A stretch of 10,830 nucleotides of DNA from Candidatus Nanopelagicaceae bacterium (GCA_947478965.1 CANJXW010000007.1:1-10830), one strand, 5' to 3'. Shown: positions 1 through 7,371, counted from the first letter of the stretch. Program-made: numbers and translations. Notes: generated from the sequence alone by a model not told the origin.

Positions 1-1
1 C

Positions 2-628
2 CTAGCTAAAGAGCTTGGACTTAAGATCAACCAGCTCAACACATCTTTTGATGGCCTTATGCCAAGCCTTGTGGCCGGCAAGTGCGACATCATGTGGACT
101 GGCCTGTATCTGAGCAACAAGCGTCTCGCAGTTGCAGATGGTGTTGTTTACATGAACACAGGTGCTGGCTTGGTTGTTCCAACTGGTAACCCAAAGAAGA
201 TTTCAACTGGAATGTCACTCTGCGGTTTAACTGTTTCAGTTCAGGGCGAGGGCTCAAACTGGCAGATACTGCAAGACCAGAACAAGGCATGTGCTGCTGC
301 GGGAAAGAAAGCTCTCACAGTTCAGTCATACCCAAAAACAGCTCAGACAGTAGCTGCTGTGCTCTCAGGCAAAGCAGATGCGCTAATCGAAACTGACGTT
401 GCAGTGCCAGAAATTACTGACGCTTCCAGCGGAAAGCTCGTTGAGCAGAAGAAGGTATTTAAGGCTTCAACTCAGTTTGCAGTTTATATGCAAAAGGGAT
501 CAAGCAACTTCTTCAAGATTAAATCAGCCGTTCGTAAGCTCATTCAAGATGGAACTCTTGGAGCTATTGCAACCAAGTACGGATTAGACCCTAAGAAAGT
601 TACATCGCTTAAGAAAGCAGCGATCTAG
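2..628 (+). CDS. Amino-acid ABC transporter solute-binding protein, family 3 (5'-truncated)
   Basis: The reading frame is open from the first base, so the N-terminus, including any signal peptide and much of lobe 1, lies outside the window; 208 residues are visible. The protein would capture a polar or charged amino acid outside the membrane and deliver it to the permease encoded downstream. Family 3 hallmarks are visible: an F-x-G-L-x-P-S-L-x-x-G-K-x-D segment at the start, an S-N-K-R segment whose Arg normally binds the ligand alpha-carboxylate, a G-K-A-D-A-L-I-E-T-D segment near visible residue 125 whose Asp normally binds the alpha-amino group, and a closing lobe ending in G-T-L-G-A-I-A-T-K-Y-G. 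Two Cys flank the hinge region, as in many actinobacterial homologues. The ligand cannot be read from sequence; an arginine-like compound is inferred from the downstream enzymes. The Met codon at 59 is internal. Family call firm, ligand open. Confidence 0.9.
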   Translation, partial: LAKELGLKINQLNTSFDGLMPSLVAGKCDIMWTGLYLSNKRLAVADGVVYMNTGAGLVVPTGNPKKISTGMSLCGLTVSVQGEGSNWQILQDQNKACAAAGKKALTVQSYPKTAQTVAAVLSGKADALIETDVAVPEITDASSGKLVEQKKVFKASTQFAVYMQKGSSNFFKIKSAVRKLIQDGTLGAIATKYGLDPKKVTSLKKAAI

Positions 629-642
629 TAACTAATTAGTCT

Positions 643-687
643 GTAAGGGGATGAGTGTGTTTAAATCGCACTTATCCCCTTACTTTT
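643..687 (+). terminator. Hairpin terminator/attenuator after the binding-protein gene
   Basis: A 17-bp stem (643-659 with 667-683, including two G-U pairs) encloses a 7-nt loop, TTTAAAT, and is followed by TTTT. It begins 14 bases after the binding-protein stop and ends before the permease ribosome-binding site. A partial terminator here would give much more binding protein than membrane components from one promoter, a common arrangement in ABC operons. The U-run is short, so read-through is likely. There is no T-run on the opposite strand, so it works in the plus direction only. Confidence 0.8.
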
Positions 688-710
688 AATCCGAGACCAA
701 AAAGAACTCA

Positions 711-715
711 GAGGG
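711..715 (+). promoter_or_regulatory. Ribosome-binding site that fixes a TTG start
   Basis: GAGGG lies 7 bases before the TTG at 723. It supports TTG as the permease start over the in-frame ATG at 765, which would remove the first 14 residues and has no comparable purine-rich site in front of it. Confidence 0.7.
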
Positions 716-722
716 AATTAAA

Positions 723-1433
723 TTGAAATTTGAATTGGATATCTTCCTTGACGCTATTTTTTCTATGGCATATTTAAAGGGTGCTGGAATATCCATAGCC
801 CTGGCAACTCTTTGCCAATTTTTAGCTGTAATTCTCGGATTCTTTCTCACACTCATGCGAGTGAGCAAGAACAAGATTTTGGTTTCAATATCAGGAATAT
901 ATATTTGGTTCTTCCGAGCAATCCCAGCCCTCTTGCTCTTGATGGTCTTCTGGTTCTCAATTCCGGAGATTTTTCCACCCTTTCGTCAACCTTGGTACAG
1001 CCCCTTTATAGCTGCGATGCTTGGATTCGCAGTATTAGAAGCCGCGTATATGGCTGAAATTCTCCGAGCTGCGCTCATTAGCGTTGATGATGGACAACCG
1101 CTCGCAGCACGAGCACTTGGTATGACGCCGTCGCAGGTTATGAGAAAAGTTACCCTTCCTCAACTCATTCGAATTGCAATACCTCCCACAGCCAATGAAT
1201 ACATTGGAATGATTAAGTACACAAGTCTTGCAACAGTAATCTCACTCCAGGAACTCCTCACAACTGCAGGAAATGGAGTGAATAAGACGTTTCGTTATTC
1301 AGAATATTACGCCGCAGCCGGTGTCTATTACTTAGCAATGGTTTCAGTACTCATGTTTGCCCAATCACGTATTGAGCGAAAGTTTGCTTGGATTTCAACG
1401 ACAGGCAAAGTCTCACAGAAAGCGAAACGATGA
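723..1433 (+). CDS. Polar amino-acid ABC transporter permease (HisM/GlnP type)
   Basis: This 236-residue inner-membrane protein forms the channel for the binding protein encoded upstream. It has about five hydrophobic segments, roughly residues 15-45, 52-80, 93-115, 160-182 and 196-214. Family signatures include F-F-R-A-I-P-A-L-L (63-71), matching the usual FRGTP-type loop, and a cytoplasmic coupling loop G-Q-P-L-A-A-R-A-L-G-M-T at 124-135 followed by T-L-P-Q at 144-147. In that loop the Glu that normally opens the EAA motif is Leu127, a mild departure. Only one permease gene is present, so the channel is probably a homodimer unless a partner lies upstream of the window. Start TTG at 723. The stop overlaps the ATPase start as ATGA, implying translational coupling. 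Confidence 0.92.
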   Translation: MKFELDIFLDAIFSMAYLKGAGISIALATLCQFLAVILGFFLTLMRVSKNKILVSISGIYIWFFRAIPALLLLMVFWFSIPEIFPPFRQPWYSPFIAAMLGFAVLEAAYMAEILRAALISVDDGQPLAARALGMTPSQVMRKVTLPQLIRIAIPPTANEYIGMIKYTSLATVISLQELLTTAGNGVNKTFRYSEYYAAAGVYYLAMVSVLMFAQSRIERKFAWISTTGKVSQKAKR

Positions 1434-2185
1434 ATCTAGTAGAAGTACACAACCTCCATAAGCATTATGGCTCAAATCATATTCTTAAGGGAGTAAACCT
1501 CGAAGTTAAAACTGGCGATGTGAAGGCAATTCTTGGCCCATCAGGTTCTGGAAAGTCAACGCTTCTTCGTTTAATCGCGCTCCTTGAACCCATCGATCAA
1601 GGGTCCATACGTGTCGATGGCAGAGTCCTAGCTAAAAATGAAGATGGCCATAAACAACGTGATCATGAAAAAAGCCTTGCGATTCTTCGCCGTGGAATCG
1701 GCATGGTCTTCCAAAAATTCAACCTATTCCCTCATCTCAATGCAATCGATAACGTTGCACTAGCACTTATTACGGTTCAGAAAATGAACCGAAGAGATGC
1801 ACTTGATAAATCAGCTGAAATGTTAAAGCGAGTAGGGCTTGCAGACCGCATGAATTTCTTTCCATCTGAGCTCTCGGGTGGTCAACAGCAAAGAGTCGCA
1901 ATCGCCAGAGCGCTTGTACTCGAACCGAAGTTGATGCTCTTTGATGAGCCAACATCAGCCCTAGATCCCGAGCTCGTTCGCGAAGTACTCAACGTGATTG
2001 AACAACTTGCGGCCGATGGAATGACAATGTTGATTGTTACTCACGAGGTTGGTTTTGCTCGAAAGATCGCCAATGAGGTTGTCATGTTTGATGAAGGCGA
2101 GATCGTAGAGACTGGAACTCCTGAAGAAATTTTCACCAATGCACAGCATGCCAGAACGCGAAAGTTTCTTGAGCACGTTTTATGA
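1430..2185 (+). CDS. Polar amino-acid ABC transporter ATP-binding protein (HisP/GlnQ type)
   Basis: This cytoplasmic ATPase of 251 residues is the standard length for the family and powers the importer. All nucleotide-binding elements are intact: Walker A GPSGSGKST (36-44), Q-loop Gln95, signature LSGGQQQ (148-154), Walker B LMLFDEP (168-174), D-loop SALD (176-179) and switch His205. The stretch T-H-E-V-G-F-A-R at 204-211 and the E-T-G-T-P-E-E-I-F ending are typical of the polar-amino-acid subfamily. The ATG at 1430 is preferred: it gives the 4-bp ATGA overlap with the permease stop and has AGAAAG at 1417-1422. A longer version from a TTG at 1388 would add 14 residues that match nothing in the family and lie inside the permease gene. 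The stop overlaps the next start, again as ATGA. Confidence 0.95.
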   Translation: MNLVEVHNLHKHYGSNHILKGVNLEVKTGDVKAILGPSGSGKSTLLRLIALLEPIDQGSIRVDGRVLAKNEDGHKQRDHEKSLAILRRGIGMVFQKFNLFPHLNAIDNVALALITVQKMNRRDALDKSAEMLKRVGLADRMNFFPSELSGGQQQRVAIARALVLEPKLMLFDEPTSALDPELVREVLNVIEQLAADGMTMLIVTHEVGFARKIANEVVMFDEGEIVETGTPEEIFTNAQHARTRKFLEHVL

Positions 2186-3153
2186 CGCTCAAAGCTGTTT
2201 ATACCGATACCGATGACCTAGACCCAACCGCAGGAATCGAAAGATTACAAGCTGCAGGTTTTGAAGTTCTGTACCTAGAAACGCACGATCCAGAGAAAAT
2301 TGTGACTGCGGCGATGGATGCAGATGCTCTCCTGCTTGGGTATGCACCGATCACGGCTGCCATGCTTGCCAAGATGGAAAAGCTTCAAATCGTTTCATTG
2401 CTCAGCACGGGATATGACAATATTGATATCAAAGCTGCCACTGATCGTGAAATATGTGTCTCAAATATTGGCGCAACTTCGGCAGAAGAAGTCGCAACTC
2501 ACGCTCTAGCCCTGACCCTTTCAATCTCTAGAGGGATTGAGACCTATCGCAAGGTAGCTGCTCGCCGCGAATGGTTCAAAACTCCTTATCCGTTTATTCC
2601 ACCACGGCTATCGGCTAAGAATCTCGGTGTTGTTGGTTTTGGAAATATCGGCCGCCAGTTCGCAAAGATAGCTCAGCCACTCTTCAAATCTGTCTCATTT
2701 TATGATCCGATGGTAAAAATAGGAGAAGTCATCAACGGTGTTGAATCTAAGGATTTGGATTCAATACTTCAAGATTGCGATGTGATCTCACTTCACCTGC
2801 CCTTGCTGCCAACGACTCATCACCTATTTAACGATCAAACTTTTGGGAAGATGAAAAAGGGTTCCGTCATCATCAACGTCTCACGAGGAGGCCTTATTGA
2901 TCCTGCTGCACTCATCAACGCGCTCAATTCGGGCCAACTTTTAGCTGCAGGACTAGATGTTCTTGAATCCGAACCACCGATTGCGGATGACCCACTTTTG
3001 AGCCATCCACGAGTGTTAATAACGCCACATGTTGCATTTCTTTCCGACTATTCAATGAGCGCATATATTGATGTTCAGGCTGAAAATGTCATGCAGTGGT
3101 TCGAAGGAAAAGAAGTAAAAAATAGCGTCAATGGAATAAGGGTGAAAAAGTGA
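2182..3153 (+). CDS. D-isomer-specific 2-hydroxyacid dehydrogenase (CtBP-like)
   Basis: This 323-residue NAD(P)-dependent enzyme interconverts a 2-oxoacid and its D-2-hydroxyacid in the cytoplasm. The N-terminal domain (about 1-100) includes S-T-G-Y-D-N-I-D at 75-82. The Rossmann domain carries G-F-G-N-I-G (152-157). The catalytic triad is visible as Arg235 in S-R-G-G, Glu264 in E-S-E-P and His283 in T-P-H. The spacing (29 and 19 residues) and the L-x-S-D-Y-S stretch after the His resemble the C-terminal-binding-protein branch. An Asp at 175, in F-Y-D-P, sits at about the end of the second strand, where an acidic residue usually favours NAD over NADP. The substrate is not readable. Its place between an amino-acid importer and a 2-oxoacid decarboxylase suggests a 2-oxoacid derived from the imported compound, possibly 2-ketoarginine or argininic acid. 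The gene is coupled to the ATPase gene by an ATGA overlap. Confidence 0.9.
   Translation: MTLKAVYTDTDDLDPTAGIERLQAAGFEVLYLETHDPEKIVTAAMDADALLLGYAPITAAMLAKMEKLQIVSLLSTGYDNIDIKAATDREICVSNIGATSAEEVATHALALTLSISRGIETYRKVAARREWFKTPYPFIPPRLSAKNLGVVGFGNIGRQFAKIAQPLFKSVSFYDPMVKIGEVINGVESKDLDSILQDCDVISLHLPLLPTTHHLFNDQTFGKMKKGSVIINVSRGGLIDPAALINALNSGQLLAAGLDVLESEPPIADDPLLSHPRVLITPHVAFLSDYSMSAYIDVQAENVMQWFEGKEVKNSVNGIRVKK
3138..3142 (+). promoter_or_regulatory. Ribosome-binding site for the decarboxylase GTG start
   Basis: AAGGG lies inside the last codons of the dehydrogenase gene, 7 bases before the GTG at 3150. It supports GTG as the true start and independent ribosome loading in addition to coupling. 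Confidence 0.65.
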
Positions 3154-4748
3154 GTTTTGGAAGCGAAGCAATCAAATTACTAGCTCAATATGACGTAGAT
3201 ACAATCTTCGGAATTCCGGGCGTCCATACAATCGAATATTACCGAGGCATCACAGAGACCGGAATGAAAACCGTTGTCCCTCGCCACGAACAAGGCGCCG
3301 GCTTTATGGCAGATGGATACACACGTATAAGTGGGAAACCAGGTGTTTGTGTTCTTGTCTCAGGTCCAGGAGTACTCAACGCTGCAACGCCAATCGCCCA
3401 AGCTTGGCATGATTCCATTCCAATGCTCATCATCGCTGCAAGTACCGATTCTGAACTTCGCGGGCGCAATCGCGGTCCCTTACATGATGTGCCGGATCAG
3501 GCTGCCTTCTTTGGTCAATTGACGTATACAAGCAAGACGGTCACATCACCCGAGGAATTCGCTGAAGTCATCGCTCGAACTTTTCATTCATGGGCAACAT
3601 CCCGACCACGCCCCGTTCATATTTCAATCCCTACAGATATTCTTGAGATGGAATGCGGACCTATTAAGAAAGTTGAAATTTCTGAGTTGGTTCCAACCGC
3701 ATCAGATGAACAAATCTCTCAAGTAGTTGCTGCTCTGGCAGAAGCACTTAGGCCAATAATCATTGTTGGTGGCGGCGCACTTCGAGCATCCTCTGAAATC
3801 CTTGCAATTGCTGAAGCGGTAAACGCACCGGTGTTAACGACAGGTAATGCTCGCGGAATAATTCCTCATGCTCATCCCCTTAGCGTCGGAACTTTGTTGC
3901 CATTTGGTGCAACCCGTGAACTCATCGAATCATCGGATCTTGTGATTGCGATTGGCACAGAATTTAGCGATGTTGACATTATTTACACCGGAAAGCGATT
4001 GCCACAACCAAAGAAGCTCATCCGTGTGGATATTGACTTAACGCAGCTCAATGCTGGGCTCACGGCGTGGCTTGGAATCACAAGTGACGCTCAAAGCTTT
4101 GCTAAAGCCCTTGTTGCTGGAATAAAGAGCGCAAGTCTTGTCTCACGATTTACTTCTGCATCTCAGGAAGTTACGAAGGTGAGAGAATCTGTCACCTGGA
4201 CTGATCAGTCACGGAGCCACTTTGCGTGGGTAGATGCCATTAACTCTGTGATTCCAATAGATGCAATTGTCTCCATCGATTCAACCCAACTTGCCTACAC
4301 CGCCCATCACTACATGCCATGGTCTAATCCTGGCTCATGGTTAGCTCCGTATGGACTTGGAACGCTCGGGCCTGCTCTGCCTATGGCCCTTGGTGCAAAA
4401 ATTGCAGCACCGGATAGACCCGTATTAGTCATCGCAGGTGATGGTGGTTTCTTATTTACAATCCAAGAGCTTGCAACCGCTCGAGATATCGGCGGGAATG
4501 TCGTCATTATAATTTGGGATAACGCGGGATATGGAGAAATTCGAGATTCATTCGATCGCGCCAAGGCATCTAGAACTGGTGTTGACGTTCAAACTTTTGA
4601 TTTGGTAACTATAGCTCGAGGATTTGGGCTTACCTCTGAACGCATAACAACTCCTGAACAATTGGCTGAGGCAATGAGAAAAGGTTTCGCCTCTTCCACT
4701 CCAACCTTCCTTGTTGTCACTGAGCCTGGATCGCCGGCAGATAAATGA
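3150..4748 (+). CDS. Thiamine-diphosphate decarboxylase, 5-guanidino-2-oxopentanoate decarboxylase-like (AruI family)
   Basis: A 532-residue enzyme of the acetolactate synthase/2-oxoacid decarboxylase superfamily with three domains: pyrimidine-binding (about 1-165), central (about 185-325) and diphosphate-binding (about 355-530). Glu47 in P-R-H-E-Q-G-A-G-F-M-A-D-G-Y is the conserved cofactor-activating Glu. Asp431 in G-D-G-G and Asn458 in W-D-N-A-G-Y-G-E-I, 27 residues apart, form the Mg-diphosphate site. From memory, the stretches G-I-P-G-V-H-T-I-E-Y-Y-R-G (21-33) and L-H-D-V-P-D-Q (111-117) match AruI of Pseudomonas, which decarboxylates 2-ketoarginine to 4-guanidinobutanal in the arginine transaminase pathway. 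I see no FAD- or regulatory-subunit context for acetolactate synthesis. The GTG start overlaps the previous stop as GTGA. Superfamily assignment is firm; substrate is inferred from motif recall and from the nearby ureohydrolase. Confidence 0.85.
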   Translation: MSFGSEAIKLLAQYDVDTIFGIPGVHTIEYYRGITETGMKTVVPRHEQGAGFMADGYTRISGKPGVCVLVSGPGVLNAATPIAQAWHDSIPMLIIAASTDSELRGRNRGPLHDVPDQAAFFGQLTYTSKTVTSPEEFAEVIARTFHSWATSRPRPVHISIPTDILEMECGPIKKVEISELVPTASDEQISQVVAALAEALRPIIIVGGGALRASSEILAIAEAVNAPVLTTGNARGIIPHAHPLSVGTLLPFGATRELIESSDLVIAIGTEFSDVDIIYTGKRLPQPKKLIRVDIDLTQLNAGLTAWLGITSDAQSFAKALVAGIKSASLVSRFTSASQEVTKVRESVTWTDQSRSHFAWVDAINSVIPIDAIVSIDSTQLAYTAHHYMPWSNPGSWLAPYGLGTLGPALPMALGAKIAAPDRPVLVIAGDGGFLFTIQELATARDIGGNVVIIIWDNAGYGEIRDSFDRAKASRTGVDVQTFDLVTIARGFGLTSERITTPEQLAEAMRKGFASSTPTFLVVTEPGSPADK

Positions 4749-6382
4749 AAACTAACAAAATATTCACGAACTTAATTGTTGCTGATCCTTCATCTAAGTC
4801 GAACGGTTCCACATCAATCCTGGTTCAAGGTGGCGAGATTCGTGCGATGGGAAGCTTTGAAAATGTGATGGCCACCCTTGGTGGCACGGATGTAGAAACT
4901 ATTGACCTGGGTGGAAAGTTTGTTCTACCTGGTTTTGTAGATCCTCACGCACATCCACTCATGTATGGACAGATGATGGATTGGGTTGATGTTGGCCCCA
5001 ATGAGGCAAAAGATATTCAAGAGATAATCGAAATACTGAAAAGCGCTGATAAGAGCCTTCCTCTTGGCGCTCCTCTTCGAGCATTTGGCTATGAACATAG
5101 AAATCTCACCGAAGGTCGCCATCCAACTCGATGGGATATCGATCAAATCGGAAGCGTGCGCGAAATCTATGTCATGAATGCAAGTGGCCATGGTGGAGTC
5201 GTAAATTCACTCGTTCTCGATGGCAACGGGATTACTGAAAAAACTCTCGACCCTGCTGGTGGCCGATTTGAACGTGATGAAAAAGGAATCCCAACGGGTG
5301 TTATCTGGGATGCTGCCTGCGACATATTAACTGGTGCAGATGGTGTAAAACTTTCAGATCATGGTCCAAATTTTCATTTACCCGATTCGCTTGAAGTACT
5401 CACTAAACAGCTACTTCAAGCAGAGACTGACTTCGTCAATCATGGAACGACTTCAATTGGTGATGCTCAAGTAAGCAAGCGCGAATTCGATACCTACCGC
5501 AACGCATTTCTTCAGAAGAAGACTAGATGCCGATATTCGTTTTATCTCACTTCCGCCCTTCTCAACGAGGCAACAGCACTTCGAGATGATTCATTTATTG
5601 ATGGCCAGTTCATGACATCTAATGGAATCAAACTCTACGTCGATGGAACCTTGGGTGGGTGGACTGCATATTTCCCTGAAGGTTATGCAGTTGATAAGAA
5701 TAAAACTGGACAGCTGTATCACTCCCAAGAGGATTACCAACGTCTTTTTCTTGAAGCTGGTGAAAAAGGATTTCACATTGCAACTCATGCACAATCACCA
5801 ACTGCTCTAGGAATGGTTATCGCTGCAACTCGAGCGCTGAGAGCTTTAGATTACAAAGCCTCTGATGGCAGTGAAATCATTGTCCGAATAGAACATTGCG
5901 GGCTTCCTATGACATCTCAAAGTAAAGAGTTTGCTGAATTAGGAATCATCTCTGTCAGCCAGCCCCTCCATCACCATAATTGGGGCGATGGAGTAATTAC
6001 CGCTGTTGGAGCAACTCTTGGTGGCCGATTTAATCCCCTAGGTGAATTTGTTCGAGAAGGCGTCTCATTTGCTCTCTCATCTGATGCGCCAGTTGCTAAG
6101 CCTCGACCATTTGAAGCTATTGCCGCCACGATTGATCGCCGTACCGTACATGGAAATTATATGGGTGATGAAAATCTAGCGATTGATGTAAAGACTGCTT
6201 TAATCGCACACACAATGGGTGGCGCGCAGGCCCTTGGTAAAGAAGCCCTGATCGGTTCTCTCGATATTGGGAAAAAAGCCGACTTTATCGTTCTCTCACA
6301 AGATCCACTCACGCTCGATGTCGAAGGGTTGCGCGCTCTTAAGGTTGAAGCAACTTGGATAGATGGCGAGAAAGTTTTTTAG
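4745..6382 (+). CDS. Amidohydrolase family 3 protein (YtcJ-like)
   Basis: A 545-residue metal-dependent hydrolase, normal length for the YtcJ branch of the amidohydrolase superfamily. It has a split beta-sandwich (N-terminal about 1-60, including G-K-F-V-L-P-G-F-V-D, and C-terminal from about 500, G-S-L-D-I-G-K-K-A-D-F-I-V-L) around a TIM barrel. Candidate metal and catalytic residues are His68 and His70 (HxH), Lys296 in G-I-K-L-Y-V-D-G, His348, His384 and Asp447 in S-S-D-A-P, so the site appears intact. Characterised relatives remove formyl or acyl groups from N-substituted amides, but most members have no known substrate. No signal peptide is seen, so it is probably cytoplasmic. It is coupled to the decarboxylase gene by an ATGA overlap and is the last gene of the plus train, so it probably acts on the same compound class. 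The actual reaction is unknown. Confidence 0.88.
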   Translation: MKTNKIFTNLIVADPSSKSNGSTSILVQGGEIRAMGSFENVMATLGGTDVETIDLGGKFVLPGFVDPHAHPLMYGQMMDWVDVGPNEAKDIQEIIEILKSADKSLPLGAPLRAFGYEHRNLTEGRHPTRWDIDQIGSVREIYVMNASGHGGVVNSLVLDGNGITEKTLDPAGGRFERDEKGIPTGVIWDAACDILTGADGVKLSDHGPNFHLPDSLEVLTKQLLQAETDFVNHGTTSIGDAQVSKREFDTYRNAFLQKKTRCRYSFYLTSALLNEATALRDDSFIDGQFMTSNGIKLYVDGTLGGWTAYFPEGYAVDKNKTGQLYHSQEDYQRLFLEAGEKGFHIATHAQSPTALGMVIAATRALRALDYKASDGSEIIVRIEHCGLPMTSQSKEFAELGIISVSQPLHHHNWGDGVITAVGATLGGRFNPLGEFVREGVSFALSSDAPVAKPRPFEAIAATIDRRTVHGNYMGDENLAIDVKTALIAHTMGGAQALGKEALIGSLDIGKKADFIVLSQDPLTLDVEGLRALKVEATWIDGEKVF

Positions 6383-7365
6383 TTTTTATGTTGTATGGCA
6401 AGAAGAGTGATGAGTTCATAGGCCATATGCGCTGCAGCGATACTCGTAATTTCTGCATGATCGTAAGCAGGAGCCACTTCAACCACGTCCGCTCCAACTA
6501 TGTTGAGTGAACCAAGCCCTCTAAGTATTGCCAGCATCTCTCGAGAGGAAAGTCCGCCTGCCTCAGGCGTACCTGTGCCAGGAGTAAATGCTGGGTCCAT
6601 TACATCGACATCAATCGAAACATAAACCGGCGCATTTCCAACGCGCTTTTTGATTCGCTCGATGACTCCAGCAGTTCCAATCTCAGGTACCGATGCAGCG
6701 GTAATAGCAGTGAAACCAAGAGCTACATCATCAAGTAAATCTTGGCGATCATAGAGAGGTCCACGAAGTCCAATATGAACCGATGATTCCTTTACTAGTA
6801 GACCTTCTTCTGTAGCTCGGCGAAATGGTGTTCCATGAGTACAAGGTTCGCCGAAATAGGTATCCCACGTGTCTAAATGTGCATCAAAGTGAATCAATGC
6901 AACGGGACCATGTAATTTATTGACAGCTCGTAAGATTGGTAGAGAAATAGTGTGATCTCCGCCAAGAGTGACGACAGATTTGCCATGCTTGTATAAATGA
7001 GAAATTCCTTCCTCAATTGATTTCACTGCCGCGGTAATATTAAATGGATTGACGCCAATATCTCCAGCATCGACAACTTGTACTAAAGAAAACGGAGCAG
7101 CTTCTTGAGAGAAGTTGTATGGACGCAGCAATCGTGATCCCTCACGGATTGCACTTGGACCGAATCGAGCGCCTGGACGATATGAAGTGCCGGCATCGAA
7201 GGGAACTCCGACAACTGCTATGTCGTAAGAATCCACCTCATCCATACGAGGAAGTCGGGCAAATGTCGCAGGTCCTGCAAAACGGGGTAACTTAAAGGAG
7301 TCTATTGGACCTACTTTTCCATCGCCTGAGACGGTGTACCGGTCCAAAGTATTCTCGTTATCCAT
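6379..7365 (-). CDS. Ureohydrolase of the agmatinase/guanidinobutyrase family
   Basis: A 328-residue Mn-dependent enzyme that would split a guanidino compound into an amine and urea. Metal ligands are all present: His138 in G-G-D-H-T, Asp161, His163 and Asp165 in D-A-H-L-D-T, and Asp252 and Asp254 in D-V-D-V-M-D-P; Glu296 lies in V-E-V-A-P. The sequence resembles actinobacterial proteins annotated as agmatinase and also Pseudomonas guanidinobutyrase GbuA. Tyr170 occupies what I recall as a specificity position (Met in GbuA, Tyr in guanidinopropionase). Agmatine, 4-guanidinobutyrate and 3-guanidinopropionate are all possible; the facing AruI-like gene favours guanidinobutyrate. I chose the ATG at 7365, which gives a family-like N-terminus and a possible leaderless promoter; an in-frame TTG at 7383 would add six residues. 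The gene converges on the amidohydrolase gene with a 4-bp overlap of stop codons. Confidence 0.9.
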   Translation of the reverse strand: MDNENTLDRYTVSGDGKVGPIDSFKLPRFAGPATFARLPRMDEVDSYDIAVVGVPFDAGTSYRPGARFGPSAIREGSRLLRPYNFSQEAAPFSLVQVVDAGDIGVNPFNITAAVKSIEEGISHLYKHGKSVVTLGGDHTISLPILRAVNKLHGPVALIHFDAHLDTWDTYFGEPCTHGTPFRRATEEGLLVKESSVHIGLRGPLYDRQDLLDDVALGFTAITAASVPEIGTAGVIERIKKRVGNAPVYVSIDVDVMDPAFTPGTGTPEAGGLSSREMLAILRGLGSLNIVGADVVEVAPAYDHAEITSIAAAHMAYELITLLAIQHKN

Positions 7366-7371
7366 GTCGTC

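Noticed and set aside
631..640. Palindrome ACTAATTAGT just after the binding-protein stop
   Set aside because: Ten AT-rich bases with no loop; too short to call an operator, and the adjacent 17-bp hairpin explains the region better.
1388..1429. N-terminal extension of the ATPase from a TTG at 1388
   Set aside because: It lies wholly inside the permease gene, adds residues unlike the family, and the ATG at 1430 gives the normal 4-bp overlap and family length.
3150..4748. Acetolactate synthase large subunit (IlvB) as the identity of the ThDP enzyme
   Set aside because: There is no small-subunit gene or branched-chain pathway context, and the N-terminal G-V-H-T-I-E-Y-Y-R-G and L-H-D-V-P-D-Q stretches fit AruI-like proteins better.
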